From contig OX235274.1 in the NCBI GenBank assembly GCA_944472155.2, forward strand, positions 32,486,052 through 32,550,051: 64,000 nucleotides of DNA. Reading direction: 5' to 3'. Source of the stretch: Trichobilharzia szidati. Lineage: Eukaryota; Platyhelminthes; Trematoda; Strigeidida; Schistosomatidae. Positions 52,375 through 63,004 of this stretch are shown one piece after another. Numbering within the stretch: position 1 is the first letter of the stretch; each line of letters opens with the position of its first letter. The notes under the pieces are model-generated. The model was given only the letters and a program-made list of their open reading frames with translations. It searched no databases and was not told the DNA's origin. A program made the position numbers and the translations under genes.

Positions 52375-52683
52375 ATAAGATTTATCAGTAGTATATATAT
52401 GTATGTATATAAAGAGATGTTCATCGGAATAAAAACATCAAATAGCAGGGAGATAGATTTGAAGTCACGGAAAGTAAATTATAGATCGTTGCAGAGATAC
52501 ATCGGGGGCGTGAAAGGAACACAAAGAAACACAATATGAAGGAAGGCGAGGAGTAGCACAACCAACATGGAAGACCTGTACAAATGGTGCGTTGAAGATA
52601 AGGTGTACATAATTTCGTTACATAGAGATACCGAATTGCAAATAAACATTCCTTTGCCAAGTCTCTCGTCTTCTATCGTTACA
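52375..52683 (+). mobile_element. LTR-like element, 309 bp
   Basis: TGTGCTACTGATAAG to TTCTATCGTTACA. TATATAAAGAGATG (52401) is TATA-like and AATAAA lies at 52641. The same block is at 14738-15040 (reverse) and 10310-10455 (partial). No simple target duplication is visible. GATAAGATTTATC near the start is palindromic. Confidence 0.55.
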
Positions 52684-52889
52684 GTAGTATATATATCACA
52701 TATGCATAAACAGAAAAACAAACAATTCCCAAGGACTAGCTTACTTTTAACTGCTTTTAAGCAGGTGGCAAATTCATTTTCGAAATAGAGTAATGCTTCC
52801 TTGTGACGTCTTTCAGAAATCTAAAAGAGGACAGAAAGTAGTCGAAAAATAAAGCTAGTTATTTGCAAGGTTAGAATACTTGATATGAA

Positions 52890-53407
52890 CTGTGATCAAG
52901 ATTTGACCGGATAGTTGCAAAATAATTGAGCGCTGTAGATTTTATGGGTTACTAAAAATACACAAATCAGAAGTTCCATTACGTCCAGTAGTGGATTTTA
53001 CTAATTCTCCAACATACAAACTCTCAAAATACATTTATCGAATTCTTAGCCCATATGAAATGAAAGTGGAGCATGGAGTGAAGAATTCGTATGATTTTAA
53101 GAGGAAAATAAACTTGACTCATATTGAAGAAGATGAAATAATGGCAAGTTTCGATGTTCATTCATTATTCACGAATGTTCGCGTTAATGATTCTTTAAGT
53201 ATTATTTATAATTTACTTATTGCTGACGACGAACTCAGTGGTCGTTGTCCTTTAAACCCCGACGAAATTATGAAAGTATTAGAATTGTGTCTTCGATCCA
53301 CGTTATTTACGTTTAGAGGGGTTATTTATCGTCAAACAGGAGGCATTGCTATGGGATCACCAGTATCTCAATTATTTTGCAACTATCCGGTCAAATTTTG
53401 ATCACAG
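52890..53407 (+). mobile_element. PLE fragment P9 bounded by 41-bp inverted repeats
   Basis: CTGTGATCAAGATTTGACCGG.. at 52890-52930 is the reverse complement of 53367-53407, with one mismatch. Between them lies a PLE RT fragment in one frame: FYGLLKIHK, LRPVVDFTNSPTYKLSKYI, MASFDVHSLFTNVRVNDSL (motif A, catalytic Asp present) and YRQTGGIAMGSPVS (motif B). The RT is cut exactly where the right repeat begins, so YADD is absent. Confidence 0.85.
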
Positions 53408-53412
53408 CTAAT

Positions 53413-54004
53413 ATGAGAATAACAAATGTTTTATGACTGTTCACCCACACACACATACACACACACCATTGTATACTGCATATACACATATATTTTAACA
53501 AAAGTAGACAAATTTTGAAAGTTTGAGGTCAAATTTTGATCACAGTTCATTTAAAAATTTTTGTTTTGTTTTGTTGATTATACCTATTGACACGACAGGA
53601 CAAACAATTTAAAACAAGAGTTGTTCCTTTTATACATAAACCTATGTTATGTTAATTTCGATTAATTTCCCTGAAGAAGTTCGGACCAGATTCCCGAACG
53701 AAACGTTGGAATTACTCATTTCAATCTCGTCGAGATTTTACAAATATAATTTTATAAATGTTAGAATACTTGGTTGAAAAAACACAAACAAGATTTTAAA
53801 GGCATCATTGATTAAAATAACACCAAACATGAAAATTACGACACCTTCAATGACTGCTCAGAATTCGAGCGATCCTGTGAATTCCATCCTAATCGACTAC
53901 TCAGATAGTTAAAGCATCCTTTGGTTGGAGATAGATTGAATCAAACAAATACACAGGTGAAGAAAGAGCAGCCATTCAACGAAAGATGTTGTTTGCTCAA
54001 CACT
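53413..54004. other. AT-rich, with a PLE-type hammerhead-like motif
   Basis: Contains an (AC)n patch at 53443-53466 and another GGTCAAATTTTGATCACAG at 53522-53541 (third copy of the P9 end word). A hammerhead-like hairpin lies at 53671-53704 (listed separately). The rest is unassigned. Confidence 0.5.
53671..53704 (+). ncRNA. Hammerhead-like motif in PLE-tail context
   Basis: CTGAAGA (consensus core) is followed by one extra A, stem GTTCGG/CCGAAC (six pairs, 9-nt loop) and GAAAC with GTTGG after it. PLEs in many animals are reported to carry hammerhead motifs in terminal repeats. The extra A and the lack of a clear closing stem make activity uncertain. Confidence 0.45.
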
Positions 54005-54560
54005 TTACAACTGACTGTCTGATTTCAACATAGAACTAAGCATAGAATTGCACCAGTTCAACTTGCCACAATCTCTCCATGTTGCACATAAAGGAAGAGA
54101 AAAAAAGAGATTCAAAAGGATAATGATAGGTAGAAATGTGAGGGTGAAAGAATAGTAGCTTGGAAAAACATGAGGATCTAATGGACATGAGAGATCACAG
54201 AGTGAATGTATCTGAGCTATTGAGAACGATTTCGAGGAATATCACCAATTGTCTCCAGGCACTGGTTCCTAGGATTCCGAAGACCCCAAACAAGAAGTCT
54301 ACACCTCTCTCCCTGGCTCAGCCTAACTGTCAAGCATTTCATGATTCCAAGTTTTGGTTTGGTCACCAATAGCTATTTTCCAACATATTCCTATGTCAGC
54401 CAACATTGCCCATCGAGGAAGGCGATGGCTAGGCATGTGTAACACATGTCGTAGCCTTCTCAATCGACGTGGCTTCACAACTTCACCGACTGACTTTCCC
54501 TCCTTGCCTAAAACTCGACGCCTAACCTCTATACTACTCTCACCCTGTCGTATCACCAAA
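54005..54560 (-). mobile_element. LINE-B 3' half, antisense
   Basis: GACTGTCTGATTTCAACATAG end, CCATGTTGCACATAAAGG, then the minus-strand frame 54559-54323 with GESSIEVRRRVLGKEGKSVG, LRHVLHMPSHRLPRWAMLAD and QTKTWNHEMLDS. This is the clearest LINE-B C-terminal peptide in the window. Confidence 0.8.
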
Positions 54561-54739
54561 CAGAGGAGATAGAACTACTTTACAACTACACTGGTTAAAA
54601 TTTGTGCTCACTATGTTCGAGGCTTTTTGTACATGATTTTTAAGACACCAGTAAACTTCTGAAAGGCACACTTCTGTACGCACAGGAAATATACATTGAC
54701 TGGTCAGTAGACTCATTTCCTGAGTCTCGTACCTTTGTA

Positions 54740-55790
54740 AATCAAACACTTTATTAAACTGTGTTTAGATTTCAGAGCTAGAGTGATCCATTCAAATGAT
54801 TGTATTGATGAAGAACTCAAGATTATTAGAGAAATTCTGGAGAAAAATGGAAATCCAGAAAAGTAGATCAACAGAGAGGTGAATTTAACGCCAAATAAAG
54901 CTGATAATATCAATAACTTCGAAGAAGCCCTTATTCTTCAAACAGCAATCCTCTTTTTGATAACATCAGTGAAATAAAAACCATAACACAACGCTTAAAG
55001 AAGGCAGCAGAAAGAGAGCATTTAATGTAGCATAAGTTCACTGTCTCTTCACAATCACTACAATTTTACGTTCGGGAATTAAACGTAAATTATATTGTAA
55101 CAGGAGAAGATAAGAGACTTGGCAACGGACTTTATCGCTAAGGAAAAACGCCAGATTAAAGTTCGGTTAAATCAGAGAAGAACACGCTGTTCTGATTGGT
55201 TGGCAACCGGCCCAAGGTCAAATGACTTGTCCAATGAGGTTATTTCATGCCAACAACATAAAGTCGATCTAGATTTGTGCAATAGACACTTCTTCCTCTG
55301 CAGGCGTTGATTTAAAATGTTGATTTCAGTTCTGGTCGCTTCCTACCAATCTGCATCATGGTACAACCTCATTTCACCTCCTTGATATATATCCACCAGT
55401 TTAACTGCTCCCAGAGAGCCATTTACACTGGGCATACAGTTAAGCATGTTCAGCATAAGATTTTCTGAGCATCATCCTGCTTAGTGGTTAAGCAATGGAC
55501 AAACAAAGTCTATTCATACCTCTGTTTTAGATAACCCTGCAGACACTGAACAATAAAGTCGATGTAAGCAAGGCATTTAAAGTTATCTGTCATATTGCGA
55601 TTAGTCCTGATTTTGCCTTACGAATTCGTCTTCTACATTCAGTTGAGGCCGTCAGAATCCACACGATTTAGTCAGACTCATGTGTTCAGAGTAAGTCCGT
55701 TCAATCACTCTCCCTACCTTGATCATTGTTACTTGACTATAAAAAGCTGACAAAATCCCCTTTCCTCTCGGACTTTCTAGAGCTATTATT
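54740..55790 (+). mobile_element. Penelope-like element P10, linker and GIY-YIG region, split by an LTR-like insert
   Basis: FRARVIHSNDCIDEELKII and LEKNGNPEK (54770-54865), then NPLFDNISEIKTITQRLKKA (about 54945-55005). A foreign block occupies about 55098-55320. After it come YIHQFNCSQRAIYTGHTVKH (GIY-YIG core, decayed) and VEAVRIH. The tail is further split by RTE-A (55794-56580) and a SINE (56646-57004), ending near 57240 with CAGATGAGGAAGTTATCG. Confidence 0.75.
55098..55320 (-). mobile_element. LTR-like insert in P10
   Basis: Begins TGTAACAGGAGAAGATAAGAG, and the middle matches 560-740. The TGTAAC..AGAAGACGAGAG-type end is shared with 14738 (reverse orientation of ..TCTTCT.CGTTACA). 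Right boundary uncertain. Confidence 0.45.
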
Positions 55791-55793
55791 GAT

Positions 55794-56580
55794 TTTATTA
55801 TTATTCCCTTGGGTTTCAAGTGGGACATAGGGGCTTCAACAGCACATTTTCTGCCCATAAGTTTTCACCTCCTCCTCACACGATTACCTCCATGTCGTTT
55901 CCCAATCGGGTTCCACAAGAGGTCCTGCCTTGTGCAAGACGTCACCCAACGGCCTCCACAGAGTATGTCCAACCCATCTCCATTTTCTTGAGCAACAGTT
56001 TCTTGATTGGTTCGTTCCTAGAGTTTTTGTTGCTAATCCTGCCTGACTTGCCGTCTGGTTTTCAGTACGGAGTCAGTGAGTGCAGATAATGACGAAGGTT
56101 TGCAGTAGCCTGTGAGAAGTGCTCTTTGTGACGCTGGTGCCAAGTATCTAACTCATAGAGAAAAATTGACTGACTTAACATTGGTATTGATATCCACTGC
56201 TTCTTCTGCTAAAAAGGTGCTTATATGAGAGTAGCACTGGGTAGTTGCAACTTTCCTTCCTTTTGAGATGAGTCTTGCCGTCATTATTCTGGTGGAGATC
56301 AGTTCCAACTGTATAAGAGATTTGGATGTTGCTGGTGACATCATAATAGGTAACTCCCTCAGTGTGTTCATCATTTTCGTTTGCCTGACCGGAGTACATT
56401 ATTGACTCTCCTTCAGTTAACAGTTTTGAGTGGCCATATCCATTTCACCTGCTTTCACAGATTCCAAGCACTTCTTTACTATATCTTCTCATTTCTCTGA
56501 CAACTTGTGCAGCCTTTCCAGCTTAGTACATTGTACGAACACATTCCACGTCCCGAAGCTTATTATGCTTTCATCAGAAA
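55794..56580 (-). mobile_element. RTE-A copy with RT deleted: endonuclease fused to 3' end
   Basis: The tail ATTATTATTCCCTTGGG is at 55797. The minus strand encodes, from about 56560, LRDVECVRTMY, EMRRYSKEVLGICESR (endonuclease start), then SGQANENDEHTEGV and ISTRIMTARLISKGRKV, breaking at LAEEAVD and continuing at once with INTNVKSV of the far C-terminal region. The whole RT is absent. Confidence 0.75.
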
Positions 56581-56645
56581 CTTAATTATTTTCCATTATC
56601 GTATTGATGTTTTTAAAATTTTGTCTGGTATTTAATTCACTACTA

Positions 56646-57004
56646 GGATTTCATCATGAACTGAAATCGGTTAGAGAACCACTGGAAATAACCCATGGAG
56701 TACTGGACAGCCAGCTGTTTTGTCCTGGCTTTGGACTCTTCACAGTACGCACCCACCCACAGGGTTCGAACCCAGGACCTTCTGGATACAAGGCAAGCTA
56801 GCTCGTAGACCATAAACCCACTGGGACCCAACCAGTGGCCAGGCCATGAATTCCAAATTCTGGCAATTCACGACCACTTAGCAATGTCTTCTTCGACGAG
56901 TAACTGTCCTCACCTTCGACCTGCTGTACCCTACTGGTCACAGCTTCCCAATAGAAGCCCAGGTAACTACCTACCTGAATAGGGCCAGTCACTAGTGAGT
57001 ATCA
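56646..57004 (-). mobile_element. HHR-SINE type 2 copy, antisense
   Basis: GGATTTCATCATGAACTGAAATC, AGCTGTTTTGTCCTGGC (ribozyme complement; core TGAAGA preceded by G), AGGGTTCGAACCCAGGACC, ATGAATTCCAAATTCTGG, CTACCTGAATAGGGCCAG and GTGAGTATCACA. It is close to full length and inserted in the P10 tail. Confidence 0.85.
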
Positions 57005-57240
57005 CATATTTTTGAAATGTTATCAATCTATCTATTGATCTATCGAACAACTCGATATTAGTTAAACAAAAACATCAATGTTGTCATTAACAATGAATTA
57101 CTCTTAAATTATTATTGGATGCATGTACAAATAACTGTAGAGTCAGATGAGGAAGTTATCGAAAAGAATATTTTTGACTCAATCCTTTTTTGTTGTTGTT
57201 ATTTTTTCTAAACTAATATTGAGCACATAAAAAAAAAATT
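57005..57240 (+). mobile_element. End of PLE P10 tail
   Basis: AT-rich, with CAGATGAGGAAGTTATCGAAAAGAATA at about 57145-57172, the tail motif shared with 35851 and 6747. Confidence 0.5.
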
Positions 57241-57572
57241 GAACAGTCTAGAGTCTCAATGCGAAATTATTTCAAAAATTAATTATACGGATAGATTTTT
57301 GCATGAAATCGACACAGTATTTCATGACACTAGCAGAATTAATTACGTAAGTAGGTGGTCTCTTTTTATTCTCTAAAAAATTACAACAATTTATTGATGT
57401 TTATGATGACAGTGTGATTTAAGGTTTTAGGATTTTAATCGATGACAACTAACACTGTTAATCTCTATACTTAGTACTAATTCTTTTCTATCAATATGCA
57501 CTTACTCAGATTTAACTCAAGTTACTTTTAATATAAACCTGTGTAAATGTAGGTCACATGCACGCTCCTACA

Positions 57573-57575
<3 letters not shown>

Positions 57576-57612
<37 letters not shown>
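57576..57612. repeat. (TA)n microsatellite, left flank of SINE
   Basis: About 18 TA units. A second TA run lies at 58319-58355 after the SINE cluster, so the SINE may have inserted into one (TA)n tract. Confidence 0.9.
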
Positions 57613-57615
<3 letters not shown>

Positions 57616-58318
57616 TGGTTTGTAAGGGTTAGTTGTGTTTTTACGAGTTGATCACGGATTGATATCAGTTAGAGAACCATTGAAAATCAGCATTGGAGTA
57701 CTGAACAGCTGTTTCATCCTAGTTTGCGAGTCATTGGTAGTACGCATCCACCGTCATGGTTCGAACCCAGGACCTTCCGGTTACAAGGCAAGCTGGCTCG
57801 TATACCATTCAGCCAATGGGACCCGACTCCTCAATGGCCATCCCATAAATTCTAACTTCTACCAATTCGTGATTTAGCGAGACCCCAACCATTGTCGTTG
57901 GTGGGACATCCATCCACACACGTGACATCTAATTGGACCTCACTGGTCACGATTTCTCACTAGAACTCCAGGAAACTCCATCCTGTAGGAAGTCACTAGC
58001 GAACATCAGTTTAATTTTCTATAGTTTGGTTTGTAAGGGTTAGTTATGTTTTTACGAGTTGATCACGGATTGATATCAATTAGAGAACCATTGGAAACTG
58101 TAAAAACAAAACTAACCCTTACAAACCAATGGCTCATGAATCGGGTCCCAGAGGCTGAATGGTATACGAGCCAGCTTGCCTTGTAACTGGAAGGCCCTGG
58201 GTTCGAATCCCAGTGGGTGCGTACTGCCGACGACTCCCAAACTAGGATGAAACAGCAGCTGTCCAGTAATCCCTGGTTTTCAATGGTTCTCTAACTGATA
58301 TCAATCCGTGATCAGCTC
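57613..58318. mobile_element. HHR-SINE type 2b fold-back array in a (TA)n tract
   Basis: Antisense unit 57613-58020 (TTTGTAAGGGTTAGTTGTG, GAGTTGATCACGGATTGATATC, ribozyme and tRNA head complements, body). A second antisense end 58021-58102 follows, then sense 58103-58318 (AAAACTAACCCTTACAAACC, GGCTGAATGGTATACG, GGGTTCGAATCCCAG, GCCGACGACTCCCAAACTAGG). The second antisense end and the following sense start form a hairpin. Confidence 0.85.
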
Positions 58319-58355
<37 letters not shown>

Positions 58356-58357
<2 letters not shown>

Positions 58358-58660
58358 TAGCCTTGAGCAACTTGTCAGATTGTGGTAGGCTGGATTATAC
58401 GGAAGAGTGTGCGTGGGGAGTGAGAAGACAAGAATCCGCTGTACTGACCGATAAGAAGACTCTAGAAGATCTAGATTTCGCGGATGATTTATCTCTAATG
58501 TCACACAAACTCGAAGACTTGCAGGCGAAAACCAACAAACTAGCTGAAGAAGCGGCCAGAGAAGACAGGACTCCCGGTGAACATGAAGAAAACAGATGGA
58601 AGTGATGAAGATAGCCAAGTACCAACACCAATAACAACAAAAACCAGCATCCACTTTTAT
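58356..58660 (+). mobile_element. RTE-A copy, first part (split by LINE-B)
   Basis: TDKKTLEDLDFADDLSLMSH (FADD intact), KLEDLQAKTNKLAEEAA and the PTPITTKTS region. It is cut at CCACTTTTAT and resumes at 59865. Confidence 0.8.
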
Positions 58661-59854
58661 TGGTGGCGACTAGTGGTGTCCGTCAAAGATTTCCATTATC
58701 CCCATTTCTATTCAACTTCATCATAGATGTACTAATGGACTTAATCCTAACTCACTTCAGAGACTCAGGGATTGACTTGCTACCAGGGAATAATCTCGTC
58801 GACTTAGAATATGCAGACGATATAGTCCTTCTAGGCGAGGACGCTGACAAAATGCAGAGTCTTCTGAACACCTTAAGCTGCAATCTTCGAATTTTTAGCA
58901 TGCGATTGATTCGCTCCCGCCAAATGCATGATGATGTTACAGGATTGGACTACACCGACTCCCAGATTAGAAATAGGAAGTGAAGTGATAGAGCATGTTG
59001 ACTGCTTCACTTACTTGGGAAGTACCATCAGCCCCAACGGGTTGATCTCCGACGAAATCTCAGCATGGGTACAGAGGGCTAGTTTCGCATATGCCAGTTT
59101 ACGCCGTCTCTGGCATAGACGTGATATCCGACCGACTGTCGACCAAAGGGCGTGTGTACTGCTCATCAGTTCGCTCCGTCCTCCTTTATGGCTGCCAGTG
59201 AGACATGGCCATTGACAGTGGAAGATATATAAAGATTAGCTGTCTTTGATCATAGGTGTCTGCGTTCTATCTCCCGCGTGAAGTGGTATGATGAGGTGAG
59301 CAATATTGAGATTAGGCGTCAAGTGCTAGGTAGGTGAGAGGGGAAATCAATAGACGAGACTGTAAAATTACATCGACTGAGATAGTTAGGACATGTGCTA
59401 CGTATGCCTAGTCATCGCCTTCCTCGACAACAGGCAATGTTAGCTGACATAGGGTCAAGCTGGAAAAGAGCTAGCGGCGGTCAAACCAAAACATGGCACC
59501 AGTCAATGAAATCTACAACAGCTAGTCTAGGCCACGTAGGAAGGTGTAGACTGGCTTCCTGGTTGGGGTCCTCGGGACGGTAAAAACCAATGGTTGGAAA
59601 CAATTGGTGATATGGCTCAAAATCGTTCTCAATGGCTAGCGCGGATGCATTCACTCCTTGTGACTTATGATTTCCAATGAAACTGTTTTGTGCTTCGTTA
59701 TCACTATTCGTTTTTCTAACACCTCTGTTTACTGTCTCTAATATGCATTTCTCCTACTTTCTTCTCTTGCTTTGTGTGCTACATGGAGTGTGGCGACTTG
59801 AACAGCCGCACATTTGTGCAAAGTTCTATGTCGAAAACAGACACACAGACAGAC
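58661..59854 (+). mobile_element. LINE-B copy with RT palm, inserted in RTE-A
   Basis: VVATSGVRQRFPLSPFLFNF (motif B), IDVLMDLILTHF, LVDLEYADDIVLLGEDADKM (intact YADD, 58810-58821). After a shift come HVDCFTYLGSTISPNGLI and VQRASFAYASLRRLWHRRDI, then MPSHRLPRQQAMLADIGSSW and GQTKTWHQSMKSTTASL. The tail is CAGACACACAGACAGAC. CCACTTTTAT at 58651-58660 and 59855-59864 is the target duplication. 5'-truncated within the RT. Confidence 0.88.
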
Positions 59855-59864
59855 CCACTTTTAT

Positions 59865-60500
59865 CAACGAGAGAGATTCGAAAGGGATTACTTCCTTCAC
59901 TTATCTAGGAAGTAGCGTTTTAACTACAGGCGGAAGGCACGGATGAAGCACGAATGTCAAAGCCAGGCAAAATCAGAAAGGTAAGATATGCCTTCATCAC
60001 TCTGAAGTCAGTTTGGAAATCCTTCGCAGTGACTCAGCATTAGGAACAAGATTCGGATTTTCAACACTGAAGTGAAGCCAGTCAGTCACTTTTCTATATG
60101 GGTCAGAAACTTGTTGCATGTGTCACGAAAAGCCACCTTCTCTGGCTCCATATTGAAGATCAAATCGTCAGAAAGAATTAACATTGAGAAATTATGGGAA
60201 CAAACTAACCAAGAACCTATCGCTCAACATATATGTGGGAGAAAATGAAGATGGGTCGGGCACATGCTGAGAAGGCCGTCGAATAACATCCTACTCCAGG
60301 TCATCGTCTGAGTGGAACTCGAATGGGAGACGACAAGTGTGGTTCTGATGGTGACATGGAGGATATCGTGTCAGGAAAAGGAGATGAGAGATTATGGGCA
60401 ATCGTGGGCCCAGCTTAAGAGGACGGCAAAAATAGAACGAAGTGGAGATGTGTTGTTGAAGCCCTATGTTCCACTCGGAACCCAAAGGAACCAGTCATAC
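59865..60500 (+). mobile_element. RTE-A copy, second part
   Basis: Resumes CAACGAGAGAGATTCGAAAGG, then TSFTYLGSSVLTTGG, a decayed C-terminus (ENEDGSGTC, WNSNGRRQVW) and CCACTCGGAACCCAAAGGAAC. The AAT tail is missing. Confidence 0.75.
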
Positions 60501-61419
60501 GAGGCCGTAGTATACAGACTGAATACACAGACTGTACACGAATTATGTGGTAAACGTCACCCAGATCTAGTGTTTAAGTCCTGTTTAGACGACAAGCTCG
60601 CTGGAAGGGAGAAAACGTGTAAATATGGAGGGTGGGGTGAAGCATTTGCAAAGATAAACCAACCCCATTGATGGATTAGTGTACAAGTATGTGGACGGCT
60701 GTAGCAGGAAATCAGTTCGAGACGGTATGCCCTCCTTTTTTTGGTGTATGGCTGCGGTAGATATTTTTTTCTCGCTAAGTCGACGTTGGCTTTAACAGAA
60801 ATTGTGATGACGGGTCACAACTGGGTCCTTAGCAAAATAGCAGATCTTAGCAGTGAATAGGTCAAGAAACATGATATATATATATATATATATATGTATA
60901 ACTTAGCCATACAACAAAATATATCATGATTATAATAGATACTTATATTCACGTAGACAGAGTTGTGTTCAAACTCGGTATCAACTGGTGAAAAATCCCT
61001 TGTTTGGGATAAAGAGAACATGAGGAATAGGAAAGTAGAAGAAATAGGCGAATGCCTAGTGTGACAAGCAGCATAAGAATATCCATCTCCTGTCAATTTA
61101 CTTTAGTTAGGAAACACGTCATAAGCGTAGGCTAGAGCCAGGGGATAAAATCAAAGAAACCGCCTACGCTTAAGACAATACCTACATATATGTGTGTACG
61201 TGTAAACAGCAAAGACAGAAATGACAGATTACGCTGAGTCACAAAAAGTGTTGCATTGTGCTGTCTGAAAAAAAAAATGATTTATGAAAGATACGGTATC
61301 ACAGAAATACTTTCTAAATAACTTAAATTAGTTTTTTTCTTCAGAGGAAATAGGAATCTTCGGTTACCAGTCAAGATATGGTATTCAGAACAGCTTTATA
61401 GGGAAATATTTTATATTAC
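60501..61419. other. Unassigned, with one coding-like stretch
   Basis: At 60501-60671 the frame continues open as VYRLNTQTVHELCGKRHPDL, CLDDKLAGREKTCKYGGWGE and ends INQPH. It looks protein-like but unrelated to RTE, so it may be a host exon relic or another element. A (TA)n tract is at 60873-60894. The rest is unassigned. Confidence 0.3.
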
Positions 61420-62279
61420 TCCATTATGGATAAGATTTTATTTTGATAAGTCACACAGTGTTACACAGTAATATTAACTGATGATAAAGCAGGAATTAAG
61501 GTGGCATTCAAACCTACAGACTCGCTCAGTTAGGGACAAGCTCTGTAGGCTAAAAGACCCGGTGGACCCAATTGAACAAAATAATATAATTTACAAAATA
61601 CCTTGCAATGACTGTGAGTTAGGTCGAACTAGTAGATCAGGGGTAATCAGATTGTCGGAACATAAGAATTTAGCTAAGGTAAGAATGATTGACCCCGAGA
61701 AGATAAGTAATTTACAAAAAAGCTCACCACTATATTGTACTGCATGCAATAACACACAACCACACAATAGGGTGGGAGAGGGTTAAGATTCTAAGAAGTA
61801 ATCTATGTAGGTGGAGAGAGAGATTGATTACTGAATCCTGGTTCATCATCGAGTCTACACCCAACACATGCGACAGAAATGACTCAATGCAAATACCAGA
61901 AATATGGAAGATATTATTACCACCAGTCAAATCAGAGGAGGATAATAAATAATCTTAAAATTCTATTTCAATTCACGTACATTATAACATTCTAACAAGT
62001 TACTTATTTTGACTATAAAAACACTCGTCTTATTTCCCATCTGATTGTAATTGATCAATAACACTCGTATTATTATTATTTCTGAATGTACATTATCCTA
62101 TTTTGGTTTTTATTCAAATGTCTAATCATCAATGTCACTCATGTATATAAATGAGGTAAAAAGTTGTGTGAGTGACTTGATGTGATTATGAGCAATAATT
62201 TGTGCTCGAAACGTCATCAGATAATATTACTATGTAACACTGTGTGACTTCTCAAAATAAAATCTTATTAATAATGGAA
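61420..62279 (+). mobile_element. Penelope-like element P11, C-terminal half flanked by 56-bp inverted repeats
   Basis: 61420-61475 and 62222-62279 are near-perfect reverse complements (TAAGATTTTATTTTGA.AAGTC, CACACAGTGTTACA.AGTAATATT). Between them lies the nuclease end: NNIIYKIPCNDCELGRTSRS, VIRLSEHKNLAKV, then in another frame ILRSNLCRWRERLITESWFI and PEIWKILLPPVKSEEDNK with a stop at about 61951. The YIG of GIY-YIG is lost (..ELGRTSRS). Confidence 0.85.
62176..62220 (+). ncRNA. Hammerhead-like fold at the 3' end of PLE P11
   Basis: Closing stem CTTGATG (62176-62182) with CATCAG (62215-62220), stem GAGC/GCTC (62190-62193, 62204-62207), GAAAC (62208-62212) and GTC just before the closing stem. 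The core GTGATTA differs from CUGANGA at two fixed positions. The minimal stem III layout matches PLE hammerheads described in the literature. Confidence 0.5.
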
Positions 62280-62331
62280 TTATACTCGACCACAGTGCCC
62301 AAGTTTTATACTTATATCAATTCTATATTAC

Positions 62332-62989
62332 TATTATTCTCTTGGGTTTTTGGTGGAACGTAGAGATTCAATAGCACATCTCCATCTCACTCTATTCTCT
62401 GCTGCCCCTTTTCTACTGGCTCCACGATTATCCATAAGCTTTGAATTCTTCCCTACACGATCTTCCCCACATCAGCCTCAACCACACACGCCGAACTCGT
62501 CGTTACACATCCGGGTTCCACCAGAGGACCTGTTAAGAATGTGTCTCCTCAGAGCAACATGTTCAGTATATCACCATCTCCTCTTAAGTATATTTGTTGG
62601 GCGATAGGTTCCTGGTTGGCAATCCTTTCCAACCGGCCAGTCATCTGATCTTCTACATGAGGACAAAGAAAGGCAGCTGTTGATTAAAAGTCTGCAGTAG
62701 TGTATTGCAGATGCTTTTTGACGACGCTCCCATCAAGTTTCTGAAATATACAAAAGCTCTGACTGGCTTGAGATTAGTGTTGAGAATCCAAATCTTGCTC
62801 CTTATACTGAGTGCAGTAGAATTCCACACGGAGTAATGAAGTCCTGTTTTGCCTTCCCAATCCTGATTGGTTTCGACATCTTCATCTGTGCCGCCTGTAG
62901 CTGAAAGAATTCCACTAAGAGGGATAACTTTCATCATATTTCTCCCATTGGTGATGATTAGTACCTATTATTATTGTTATTGGTTAGGT
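62332..62989 (-). mobile_element. RTE-A copy, host of the 63005 insertion
   Basis: ATTATTCTCTTGGGTTTTTGG tail, C-terminal coding in reverse, and the minus-strand frame 62937-62653 (GILSATGGTDEDVET, SKIWILNTNLKPV). It continues after the insertion at 63894-63915 (KTEVVKIP). Confidence 0.8.
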
Positions 62990-63004
62990 ATCTTCACTAC
63001 TTCT

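Noticed and set aside
60815..61096. 93-codon minus-strand frame
   Set aside because: It includes translated (TA)n repeats and lacks any supporting signal.
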